This document shows positions 15,767-21,454 of a DNA stretch of 21,454 bases, piece by piece. Position 1 is the first letter of the stretch, and every line of letters begins with the position of its first letter. The position numbers were made by a program, and so were the translations under genes. The notes beneath the pieces were generated by a model that saw only the letters and a list, made by a program, of their open reading frames with translations, made no database searches and was not told the origin of the DNA. The stretch spans positions 1 through 21,454 of the forward strand of contig JAAYKS010000041.1 of assembly GCA_012522285.1 (NCBI GenBank), given 5' to 3'. Source of the stretch: Clostridiaceae bacterium (GTDB lineage: Bacteria; Bacillota; Clostridia; Saccharofermentanales; UBA5734).

Positions 15767-15775
15767 TGCTATAAT
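15767..15775 (+). promoter_or_regulatory. Extended -10 promoter of the solute-binding protein gene
   Basis: TGCTATAAT is a perfect extended -10 element (TG at 15767, TATAAT at 15770-15775). No good -35 is visible 17 bases upstream. Transcription would begin near 15782, which excludes the alternative in-frame GTG start at 15762 and supports ATG 15801. Confidence 0.6.
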
Positions 15776-15800
15776 GCAATCATATCACGAGAAGGCGGGC

Positions 15801-17264
15801 ATGAGATTGAACCGTCGTCCAACACGATCCGGAACCCGAACCATCCACCATATTTGGGGTTTTTCAGCCGTCCTGCTCGTTCTGCTGGCGGTCTGTGTCG
15901 CGTGTGTTCCGGCCGATGCGATCGTTTTTCCCACGTCTGGTTCCACGGCGCGTCCGAGCGGACCTATCCCCACTACGGCCGGGCCGGAGCCAACCCTTCC
16001 CCAGCGTCCGATCACGATAGCGACCGGTTACTCCCGTGAGGTGGCCGAATACCTTGGGATGTTGTATTATTCCCGCATTTCAGGCGTTTTTCCCACAAAC
16101 GGCAATGAATGGATCGGGGACACGGTCAACCTGGACGAACTGGCCCAGTTCCGGGACAGTTTTCCGGTGGAGGCGCTCCAGATCGAACCGGGAGGAGCCG
16201 GAGAGTCGCGTATCCGCGCCTGGGCGGCGGCCGGCAGGTTGCCGGATCTCTATTTATCGGATTGTATTGCCGCATGTGCAGCCAACGGCTGGGCGGCCGA
16301 TATCACGAGCCAGGCGGGGACGCACCGACTGCTGAATGGGTTGTCTTTATATCCGGTGATGGTGGAGGGATCCAAATCCGGTGCGCGATTGTTTGGCATT
16401 CCCATTTCGTTCACGATCCCGGTTCTGATGTATGACAGGGATGCGGTGCGCACGGCAGGTCTCACTCCGCCGGCCGCGGGCGGATGGGATTTCGGGACAT
16501 TCGTGTCAGATCTGGAAGTTGTGGCAGGGAACAACCAGGTCGACATCTCGCCGGCGACGACTGAGCCAGCCACAAGAGATCGACCGGAAGTTGTGCCGCT
16601 GCTCTCCACGGCGGAAGGGTTGCTCGAACTACTCCCCGCCGGGATGGATACCTCTCTCGGATGGGCCGCGTGGACTGGTTCGGGATTTGGCTTCGACCGC
16701 GAGGCGTTCCGGGAAGCCGCCGCACAGGTCGAAGGTTTGATTTTGGCGGGTTTGACGTCAGACAGGGCGGAGGCGGACGGTTCCGACTCCACGGCTATTT
16801 GGTTGGGGGACAGTTCACAGCTCGCAGAGGAGCGGCTGTCTTTGAGCGGACGACTTGGATTGACCCGCGTGCCGTTCCTCGGTATCGAACGGACCGGCGT
16901 CCGGGTTCAGACCCTTTGTGTCAGCCCGGAAGCGGCGAGAACGCAGTCGATCGTCGATTTTGCGTTGTTCATCGCACTGGATCCGGATGCGCTGCTGTTG
17001 GCCTCGCGTTTCGATCAGCAGGAAGGATATCTGCCGGTCTCTCGGATCGACAGGGTGTGGGAGAAAACGATGCAGTCCTGGCCCTCGGCTTCTTTTTTCC
17101 AGGATTGCCGTCCACTGCTCGATCAGGCGTTTGTGGACGGCAGAACCTGCGTGCCGGGTTGGAATGTCATCTACGCGGGTCGATTCAAAACAGCAGAAAA
17201 GAATATGCTCTCCGGGTTACGGACCGCGGAGGAGATGGTGGATTGGTTGACGGACACGCCGTAA
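15801..17264 (+). CDS. Extracellular solute-binding protein (ABC transporter type), orphan
   Basis: A 487-residue exported protein starting at ATG 15801 (GAGAAGG upstream). The N-terminus is strongly basic, then hydrophobic (about 19-34), ending CVACVPADA. A Cys at 35 suggests a lipoprotein, but the lipobox (CVAC) is imperfect, and cleavage after ADA by signal peptidase I is possible. A Pro/Thr/Ser-rich linker (about 44-68) follows, then a family 1 solute-binding fold. Supporting segments are FTIPVLMYDRDAVRTAGLTPP followed by GGWDFGTFVSDLE, the usual hinge pattern of sugar-binding proteins, and a late WTGSGFGFDREAF segment. No permease or ATPase genes are adjacent, so the substrate is unknown and the protein may be a sensor or use a distant transporter. 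The next gene follows after 20 bases. Confidence 0.8.
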   Translation: MRLNRRPTRSGTRTIHHIWGFSAVLLVLLAVCVACVPADAIVFPTSGSTARPSGPIPTTAGPEPTLPQRPITIATGYSREVAEYLGMLYYSRISGVFPTNGNEWIGDTVNLDELAQFRDSFPVEALQIEPGGAGESRIRAWAAAGRLPDLYLSDCIAACAANGWAADITSQAGTHRLLNGLSLYPVMVEGSKSGARLFGIPISFTIPVLMYDRDAVRTAGLTPPAAGGWDFGTFVSDLEVVAGNNQVDISPATTEPATRDRPEVVPLLSTAEGLLELLPAGMDTSLGWAAWTGSGFGFDREAFREAAAQVEGLILAGLTSDRAEADGSDSTAIWLGDSSQLAEERLSLSGRLGLTRVPFLGIERTGVRVQTLCVSPEAARTQSIVDFALFIALDPDALLLASRFDQQEGYLPVSRIDRVWEKTMQSWPSASFFQDCRPLLDQAFVDGRTCVPGWNVIYAGRFKTAEKNMLSGLRTAEEMVDWLTDTP

Positions 17265-17284
17265 GGCACGAACGAGGGGGCACT

Positions 17285-18382
17285 ATGAACGCTTCTATCG
17301 AATGGATTCCGCTTCGGATCGCAGACGCGGGACGGATGGCATCTGCAGGTCTGATCGCGGGCGGTGAGAAAAAGGCCCGTGATGCGATCCGCGGGTTGCT
17401 CCGGCCGGACACACGGCATCGTTGTGCCTTTGCGGGATATGTGCCGGACGATCCTTTCCCCCGATGTGTGGCGCTCGTCACTGTGATCGACCCCGATGCC
17501 CGCCGCGGCATCATCCGGTGGATCGATCGAGTGGAAATGGAACCGGACGTTCTGAAGGGCTTCTTGCTCGATCTGGTCGGGATTGCCTTTTTTCAGATTG
17601 GACTGCATCGGCTGGAAATGTCGGTACCGGTGGGCGACGAGCAGCTCTGTGAAGCCGCGTCCGGCATCGGCATGTGGCGGGAAGGGATGTTGCACAACGC
17701 GGCGTTTAACGGCTGCCTCCACGAAGACGCATGGTCCCACGTGATGCTCCGTCCGCAGTATTCCTTGCGCGGTTACGGATTTATCCCTTTCCCCAAAGGA
17801 CTGGTCACTGTCCTCGGAGAGGAGGCACAAGTCGAACAGATCGGATTTATACACAACGAAGAATGGCCATCCGACCCGTATTTGCAGGAGTGTCTTGCCT
17901 ACCGAGGGTATCTCGACAGGGAAGGGCGGGTCGTCAACCGCCCGGATCCCGCCACTGCGGCCCAAGACATTGCACCGATTCCGGAAGAGGTGGCTGTGGC
18001 CTGCAGACAGTTGGAGGAATACTTTGCGCACCGCCGATCCACGTTCGATATCCGGACGGCCTGGCCCGCGCATGCGAGTGCCTTCCAGCGCCGTGTGTGG
18101 GACATTCTCGGCGGGATTGGGTACGGCCATGTCTGGACGTATGAGGACGTCGCTGCGGAGCTGGTGGAGGGCTCCCGCGAGGAGGCGCGAAAAATGACCC
18201 GTGCGGTCGGGTCCGCCTGTGCCGCGAACCCGCTTGCGATCGTCGTGCCCTGCCACAGGGTGATCGGAAAAGACGGCAAGCTGACCGGCTTTTCCGGAGG
18301 CGTGGACATCAAAGAACATCTGCTGGCTCACGAGTGGATCGTACCGGATACCGAGGCCGGCAAGGAGGAACCACCCCAATGA
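17285..18382 (+). CDS. GNAT acetyltransferase-MGMT fusion (alkylguanine-DNA alkyltransferase)
   Basis: A 365-residue two-domain protein. Residues 1 to about 160 resemble a RimJ/RimL-type GNAT N-acetyltransferase (FQIGLHRLEMSV, then GMWREGMLHNA and a D..SHVML end). Residues from about 235 to 350 are a complete MGMT/Ogt domain: FQRRVWDIL, a helix-turn-helix region, VGSACAANP, and the suicide Cys323 in PCHRVIG, followed by GFSGG. The MGMT part transfers O6-alkyl groups from guanine to Cys323 in DNA; the GNAT target is unknown. The start at ATG 17285 is fixed by GAGGGGG five bases upstream; a longer open frame upstream lies within the solute-binding gene and is rejected. The stop overlaps the next start (ATGA). 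Confidence 0.88.
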   Translation: MNASIEWIPLRIADAGRMASAGLIAGGEKKARDAIRGLLRPDTRHRCAFAGYVPDDPFPRCVALVTVIDPDARRGIIRWIDRVEMEPDVLKGFLLDLVGIAFFQIGLHRLEMSVPVGDEQLCEAASGIGMWREGMLHNAAFNGCLHEDAWSHVMLRPQYSLRGYGFIPFPKGLVTVLGEEAQVEQIGFIHNEEWPSDPYLQECLAYRGYLDREGRVVNRPDPATAAQDIAPIPEEVAVACRQLEEYFAHRRSTFDIRTAWPAHASAFQRRVWDILGGIGYGHVWTYEDVAAELVEGSREEARKMTRAVGSACAANPLAIVVPCHRVIGKDGKLTGFSGGVDIKEHLLAHEWIVPDTEAGKEEPPQ

Positions 18383-19011
18383 ACGGACAACACGACATCA
18401 AACTGGATCCCGCCGCGCTGCTCGCGCCGGTTCCGGTCGCAATGATATCCTGCCGCGACGACCGCGAAGACGCGGTCCCCAACATCATCACCCTCGCATG
18501 GATCGGCGTCGCCAGTTCGGAACCTCCGACGTTGAGCGCTGCCATCCGCCCGGACCGTTACTCCTATGAGCTGATTCGCCGTTCAGGTGAATTTGTCGTC
18601 AACCTGGTCGATGCAAATCTTTCGGAGTCCTGTGACTTTTGCGGAGTGCGTTCCGGCAGGGAGATCGACAAATTCAAGGCGTGTGGTTTGCATGCCATTC
18701 CTGCGGAAGGTCTGCAATTTGCGCCAGCCATCGCGGAAAGTCCATTGTCCCTCGGCTGCCAGGTCACACAGGTCGTCCAGGTCGGATCTCACGACCTGTT
18801 TCTGGGGCGTGTGGTCTCTGTACGCGCGCACGCGTCCCTGATGGACGATGCCGGCCGGTTGCGGATGGATCTGGCACAGTTGATCACTTACGTGCACGGG
18901 GAGTATTTTTCGGTCGGCAAGAGGCAGGGCTTTTTTGGCTATTCCGTGGCGCGCAGCAAGGTTCTCGCAAAGCGGATGCCCGGGTACCGTCGTCAGCGAA
19001 CGTTCGAGTAA
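18379..19011 (+). CDS. Flavin reductase-like FMN-binding protein
   Basis: A 210-residue flavoredoxin-type protein of the split-barrel FMN-binding family. The family pattern is clear: an N-terminal LLAPVPVAMISC, then TLAWIGVASSEPPTLSAAI, a segment FVVNLVDA, and the GVRSGREIDKF block (about 94-104). Related proteins bind FMN and reduce flavins or pass electrons to partner oxygenases or oxidoreductases; the partner is not identifiable here. The ATG overlaps the stop of the GNAT-MGMT gene and has AGGAGGAA eight bases upstream, so it belongs to the same operon. No terminator is seen after it. Confidence 0.87.
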   Translation: MNGQHDIKLDPAALLAPVPVAMISCRDDREDAVPNIITLAWIGVASSEPPTLSAAIRPDRYSYELIRRSGEFVVNLVDANLSESCDFCGVRSGREIDKFKACGLHAIPAEGLQFAPAIAESPLSLGCQVTQVVQVGSHDLFLGRVVSVRAHASLMDDAGRLRMDLAQLITYVHGEYFSVGKRQGFFGYSVARSKVLAKRMPGYRRQRTFE

Positions 19012-19053
19012 AACTTCTTCTGTTACAGGATAAAAACAAATGTTCGATATCCG

Positions 19054-19082
19054 TTGACAGCGGGCGTCGGGTTTATTATGCT
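19054..19082 (+). promoter_or_regulatory. Promoter of the small membrane protein gene
   Basis: A perfect TTGACA (19054-19059), a 17-base spacer and TATGCT (19077-19082, four of six consensus positions). The predicted start is near 19089, immediately upstream of a LexA-type palindrome, so the two elements together look like a regulated promoter. Confidence 0.65.
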
Positions 19083-19095
19083 TATCCCACAAGAA

Positions 19096-19107
19096 GAACA
19101 TACGTTC
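19096..19107. promoter_or_regulatory. LexA-type SOS box
   Basis: GAAC-ATAC-GTTC matches the Gram-positive LexA (DinR) core GAACRNRYGTTY at every position; only the outermost C and C of the 14-base consensus differ. It lies about seven bases downstream of the predicted transcription start and eight bases upstream of the GGGAGG ribosome binding site, a position where bound repressor would block transcription. Confidence 0.6.
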
Positions 19108-19127
19108 TAACCGTGGGAGGCGTCATC

Positions 19128-19469
19128 ATGCCGGAGCTAAATTTGTTTCTTTTCCTGACTCTGGCACTCGCAGGAGTGCTCACCATCCATCTATACAGAC
19201 AAGACCGTCTCGAGGACGACGACGGATACGGACACGGTCAGCCTGCCGGGAATCCGCCACAGGTGATACGATATAGGAGAGCCGGGAACACGGTGGCCGT
19301 ACGGACCGGGATCCACCCGATCCCAAAGGACGCGGTGTGTTTCCTCGACTTGGCAGCTGCCGGACCATTTGAAAGAAAAAATGCACAGGCCATCCGGACC
19401 GACTTCATGACCGCGGCGTTTGACGATCCGGAACCGTGTGAGGGTTGCATGTCCGGTCAAAGCGCCTGA
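19128..19469 (+). CDS. Small membrane protein, probably SOS-regulated, function unknown
   Basis: A 113-residue protein I do not recognise. ATG 19128 has GGGAGG seven bases upstream. One N-terminal membrane helix (about residues 4-22) is followed by an acidic/Gly-rich stretch (RLEDDDGYGHG), a basic beta-like middle (VIRYRRAGNTVAVRTG) and a C-terminal CEGC motif (Cys104, Cys107) that could bind metal or form a disulfide. The single anchor plus SOS box recalls damage-induced division inhibitors such as Bacillus YneA in size and topology, but there is no LysM domain and no visible similarity. It has its own promoter and sits after the alkyl-DNA repair operon. No terminator is seen before the tRNA promoter. 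Confidence 0.75.
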   Translation: MPELNLFLFLTLALAGVLTIHLYRQDRLEDDDGYGHGQPAGNPPQVIRYRRAGNTVAVRTGIHPIPKDAVCFLDLAAAGPFERKNAQAIRTDFMTAAFDDPEPCEGCMSGQSA

Positions 19470-19492
19470 TTGGATCAATTGCCGGATCTTAC

Positions 19493-19521
19493 TTGACAAT
19501 GGGTCCCTCCGTTCCTATAAT
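19493..19521 (+). promoter_or_regulatory. Consensus sigma-A promoter of the tRNA operon
   Basis: Perfect TTGACA (19493-19498), exactly 17 bases, perfect TATAAT (19516-19521). The start would be near 19528, about 24 bases before tRNA-His. This is the strongest promoter in the window, as expected for stable RNA. Confidence 0.92.
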
Positions 19522-19551
19522 TGCTCCTGTGTCTCTGCGGAGACGGCATAC

Positions 19552-19629
19552 GGTGGGATTAGCTCAGTTGGTTAGAGCGCCAGATTGTGGCTCTGGAGGT
19601 CGTGGGTTCGATTCCCATATCTCACCCCA
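19552..19629 (+). tRNA. tRNA-His (anticodon GUG)
   Basis: The acceptor stem is GTGGGAT/ATCTCAC with one G-U pair; the extra 5' G (19552) opposite C73 (19626) is the tRNA-His hallmark. The anticodon stem CCAGA/TCTGG encloses TTGTGGC, giving anticodon GTG. The T arm is GTGGG-TTCGATT-CCCAT, and CCA is encoded (19627-19629). It is first of three tRNAs in the operon. Confidence 0.97.
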
Positions 19630-19706
19630 TATATTCACAAACGCAATACGGAGGGAGATATATAGGGGACAAGGCAGCCTACGGGTATCGACATTCTGCT
19701 TCCCGC

Positions 19707-19735
19707 TCGGGCGGCCGCCAGTAACGTTAGCCCGA
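19707..19735 (+). other. Hairpin in the long tRNA-His/tRNA-Gln spacer
   Basis: The 106-base spacer 19630-19735 is long compared with the one-base gap between the next two tRNAs. At its end TCGGGC (19707-19712) pairs with GCCCGA (19730-19735), and the loop contains the palindrome TAACGTTA (19722-19729). The stem ends directly at the first base of tRNA-Gln. It may be a processing signal or chance; I find no tRNA or ORF in the spacer. Confidence 0.35.
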
Positions 19736-19810
19736 TGGGGTGTCGCCAAGTGGTAAGGCACGGGACTTTGACTCCCGCATCCGTAGGTTCAAATCCTGCC
19801 ACCCCAGCCA
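19736..19810 (+). tRNA. tRNA-Gln (anticodon UUG)
   Basis: The acceptor TGGGGTG pairs with CACCCCA, the discriminator is G, and CCA is encoded (19808-19810). The anticodon stem CGGGA/TCCCG encloses CTTTGAC, giving anticodon TTG. The T loop is TTCAAAT. Second gene of the operon. Confidence 0.97.
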
Positions 19811-19811
19811 T

Positions 19812-19887
19812 GATCCACTAGCTCAGTTGGTAGAGCACTTGACTTTTAATCAAGGGGTCCGGAGTTCGAGCCTCCGGTGGATCACCA
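19812..19887 (+). tRNA. tRNA-Lys (anticodon UUU)
   Basis: The acceptor GATCCAC pairs with GTGGATC, followed by A73 and encoded CCA (19885-19887). The anticodon stem CTTGA/TCAAG encloses CTTTTAA, giving anticodon TTT. The T loop is TTCGAGC. It starts one base after the CCA of tRNA-Gln, so the two must be separated by processing. Confidence 0.97.
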
Positions 19888-19892
19888 AAAAG

Positions 19893-19930
19893 AGAAGCCC
19901 TGCGAACGAATGGCCGCAGGGCTTTTCTGT
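19893..19930 (+). terminator. Intrinsic terminator of the tRNA operon
   Basis: AAGCCCTGCG (19895-19904) pairs perfectly with CGCAGGGCTT (19915-19924) around a ten-base loop, followed by TTTTCT. It lies six bases after the tRNA-Lys CCA. Confidence 0.92.
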
Positions 19931-19980
19931 ATCAGTTTTCGAAACGCGGTGGTGAAGAACAACATGGAAGGAGTTATTGT

Positions 19981-20823
19981 ATGCGACTGGGAGGCCCCGT
20001 TTTTACCGAGAGTCAGGATCCTGAAGGTTTGGCCAATGCGCATGCTGCTGCCGGGTATCGAGCCGCCTACTGCCCGTCGTTCCTAAAGCCGGACGATTCG
20101 GATCGGATTGCCGCTTTCAAACGCATATATGCGGCACACGACCTGGTCATTGCTGAAGTTGGCGCCTGGTGCAATCCGATGACACGCAATCCCGTGGAAG
20201 CGGAAAAGAACATCCGTTATGTCTCCGGACAACTGGCCTTGGCAGATGAAATCGGGGCGAAATGCTGCGTCAATATCGTTGGCACGTGGTATGAAAACAA
20301 CTGGTATGGGCCTTGTGCTGAAAACTACAGCGAGGATTTCTTTGCGCATGCTGTCGACGTTTCGCGAAGAATCATCGACAGTGTCAAACCGAAGCGGACA
20401 AAGATGACATTTGAGCTGATGCCATTCAGTTTTCTGGACTCTCCCAAAGAGTACCTCCGGTTTTTGAAAGCCCTTGACCGACCTGCCGCCGGCATCCATT
20501 TTGATCCAGCCAATTGTATCTCATCGCCGCGTCTGTTTTACGACAACGCCGCTTTTTTCGAGGAATCGTTCCGCCTGTTCGGGAATGAGATCGCATCGAT
20601 CCACTTGAAGGATATGAGTTTTCGACCGGAACCGTTCTGTACCATGTTTGACGAGGTCCCCATCGGCACCGGCGGTCTCGATTATGTCACACTGCTGCGC
20701 CTGATTGGCAGATTGCCGGCGGATACTCCAGCCATGCTTGAGCACCTGCCCGATGAAAACACTTATCGCAAGGCGGCAGCGGCAGTCAAAGACTTAGCAT
20801 GCAAGGCTGATATACCGATATAG
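19981..20823 (+). CDS. Sugar phosphate isomerase/epimerase (xylose isomerase-like TIM barrel)
   Basis: A 280-residue protein of the xylose isomerase-like TIM-barrel superfamily. Likely metal ligands are Glu145 (TFELMP), Asp175 (GIHFDPAN), His208 (IHLKDM) and Glu254 (MLEHLP), the E-D-H-E set used by ketose 3-epimerases and related enzymes. Such proteins isomerise or epimerise sugars or inositol derivatives, but the substrate cannot be read from sequence. Start ATG 19981 has GGAAGGAG seven bases upstream. Only 50 bases separate it from the tRNA terminator, and I see no convincing promoter there, so it may rely on read-through or a non-consensus promoter. There is no transporter or kinase nearby to suggest a pathway. 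Confidence 0.87.
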   Translation: MRLGGPVFTESQDPEGLANAHAAAGYRAAYCPSFLKPDDSDRIAAFKRIYAAHDLVIAEVGAWCNPMTRNPVEAEKNIRYVSGQLALADEIGAKCCVNIVGTWYENNWYGPCAENYSEDFFAHAVDVSRRIIDSVKPKRTKMTFELMPFSFLDSPKEYLRFLKALDRPAAGIHFDPANCISSPRLFYDNAAFFEESFRLFGNEIASIHLKDMSFRPEPFCTMFDEVPIGTGGLDYVTLLRLIGRLPADTPAMLEHLPDENTYRKAAAAVKDLACKADIPI

Positions 20824-20827
20824 AAGG

Positions 20828-20858
20828 GTCTTTGCCACGCGTCCGTGAAGACTTTATT
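20828..20858 (+). terminator. Weak terminator after the isomerase gene
   Basis: GTCTT (20828-20832) pairs with AAGAC (20848-20852) and CACG (20836-20839) with CGTG (20844-20847) around a CGTC loop, with a three-base bulge on the 5' side; TTTATT follows. It lies five bases after the isomerase stop, where a terminator facing the convergent lipoprotein gene is expected. Confidence 0.45.
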
Positions 20859-20894
20859 GACCCAAACCCGTATGGACTCAACATAGGTGGCACT

Positions 20895-21454
20895 TCAGGG
20901 TTCGCGATCATCCACAGGCATCAGCGCCAAACAGACCCCTTCGAAGACATAGGAACGGGCCAGCCCGATCTCCGGGTCGTACCCCGCTTGCTGGTCCGAA
21001 CAGAGTCTGAGACTGACCACTTCTTTGGACACCGCATCGACTCGGAGCAACAGGCGATACGTCTCAACCACCGCGGGGGGAGGGGACACCGCGGACCCGC
21101 TACCTGAGCCGGGAAGTGTGTCGATGTAGACGGGAGCCCAGTCCGAGCGCTGCAGGACTTCTTGGCTTTGATCGTTCAACAAGAAGCGGAAGTACATGCG
21201 ATTGCCCTGCATGGTGGACAGCAACGCGACCGTGCCTTCCTCCGTTTGGAGGATGTCGTGCAGGCGTACGGAAGCAGCCAGGACGCTTCCTGCAAAGTAG
21301 GCCTGTCCGCTCTCCTCGGTCGGTGTGGCCCGCCAATCGTGTTCTGCCAGCACCACCACATCGGACAAGTCCAGTTCGGCAACTTTTGTGTCCACCCAGT
21401 TTTGCAGGCGCGCATCTGTAGAGAGCGGATTTTCATGTGACCCACATCCGGGGA
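20895..21454 (-). CDS. Probable lipoprotein of unknown function (5' end outside window)
   Basis: The minus-strand frame is open from the right edge to the stop at 20895-20897, at least 186 codons. The first visible residues read PGCGSHENP; a Gly-Cys-Gly-Ser just inside the edge looks like the end of a lipobox with the modified Cys, so the true start is probably about 20 codons beyond the window. An internal GTG at 21395 is possible but would discard that motif. The rest is a soluble domain, acidic at first, with a GSGSGS linker near the middle and a beta-rich end (ETYRLLLRVDAVSKEVVSLRL). I recognise no family. It is convergent with the isomerase gene. Confidence 0.65.
   Translation of the reverse strand, partial: PGCGSHENPLSTDARLQNWVDTKVAELDLSDVVVLAEHDWRATPTEESGQAYFAGSVLAASVRLHDILQTEEGTVALLSTMQGNRMYFRFLLNDQSQEVLQRSDWAPVYIDTLPGSGSGSAVSPPPAVVETYRLLLRVDAVSKEVVSLRLCSDQQAGYDPEIGLARSYVFEGVCLALMPVDDREP

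Noticed and set aside
16661..17284. In-frame upstream extension of the GNAT-MGMT gene
   Set aside because: It lies wholly within the solute-binding protein gene in another frame; ATG 17285 has a proper ribosome binding site and gives normal GNAT length.
17171..18379. 402-codon minus-strand frame opposite the GNAT-MGMT gene
   Set aside because: Antisense shadow; the plus strand carries clear MGMT motifs and a good ribosome binding site.
18998..19005. GAACGTTC palindrome at the end of the flavin reductase gene as a second SOS box
   Set aside because: The half-sites have no four-base spacer, so it does not fit the LexA motif, and it lies inside a coding region.
19630..19735. A degenerate tRNA in the spacer between tRNA-His and tRNA-Gln
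   Set aside because: No TTCRA T-loop, no matching acceptor arms and no CCA could be found.

Overview
This is a GC-rich chromosomal segment of a Gram-positive bacterium, most likely a Clostridia-class Firmicute (Bacillota). The evidence is a clostridial-type hexameric glutamate dehydrogenase with the Clostridium symbiosum residue numbering, a YerC-type TrpR-like regulator, a DUF5702/TadE pseudopilin group, a short-form Thermotoga-like adenosylhomocysteinase, TTGACA/TATAAT promoters and strong purine-rich ribosome binding sites. I cannot name a genus. I see no insertion sequence, phage gene, CRISPR array or rRNA.

Layout, left part. The end of mreC overlaps mreD, which overlaps a class B PBP2 gene: the tail of a cell-elongation operon. 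A separately promoted gene follows, for a methylglyoxal-synthase-fold protein that has lost most of the enzyme's catalytic and phosphate-binding residues. Then comes gdhA behind a promoter embedded in a palindrome and a terminator-like leader hairpin, and dtd, a D-aminoacyl-tRNA deacylase.

Middle part. Three overlapping genes (100, 483 and 314 aa) encode Tad-type pseudopilin/DUF5702 proteins with no secretion motor nearby. yerC and secA follow, then a compact set: ahcY-like hydrolase, MTA/SAH deaminase (mtaD) and pyrimidine-nucleoside phosphorylase (pdp). This set probably clears S-adenosylhomocysteine and nucleosides. The hydrolase has Lys where the usual enzyme has the Glu/Gln that contacts the adenine amine. 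With the deaminase next door, this suggests a route through S-inosylhomocysteine. A symmetric hairpin ends the operon and also terminates a converging tRNA-Thr(CGU) gene.

Right part. A solute-binding lipoprotein without permeases, a GNAT-MGMT fusion for alkyl-DNA repair and a flavin reductase-like protein form a tight operon. Next is a small membrane protein whose promoter carries a LexA-type SOS box. A tRNA-His/Gln/Lys operon follows with a perfect consensus promoter and a strong terminator. A TIM-barrel sugar isomerase/epimerase comes next, and the window ends inside a convergent lipoprotein gene. No intergenic stretch exceeds about 160 bases apart from the RNA-gene regions. The spacer at 5397-5534, between dtd and the pseudopilin genes, holds no promoter or terminator I can support.
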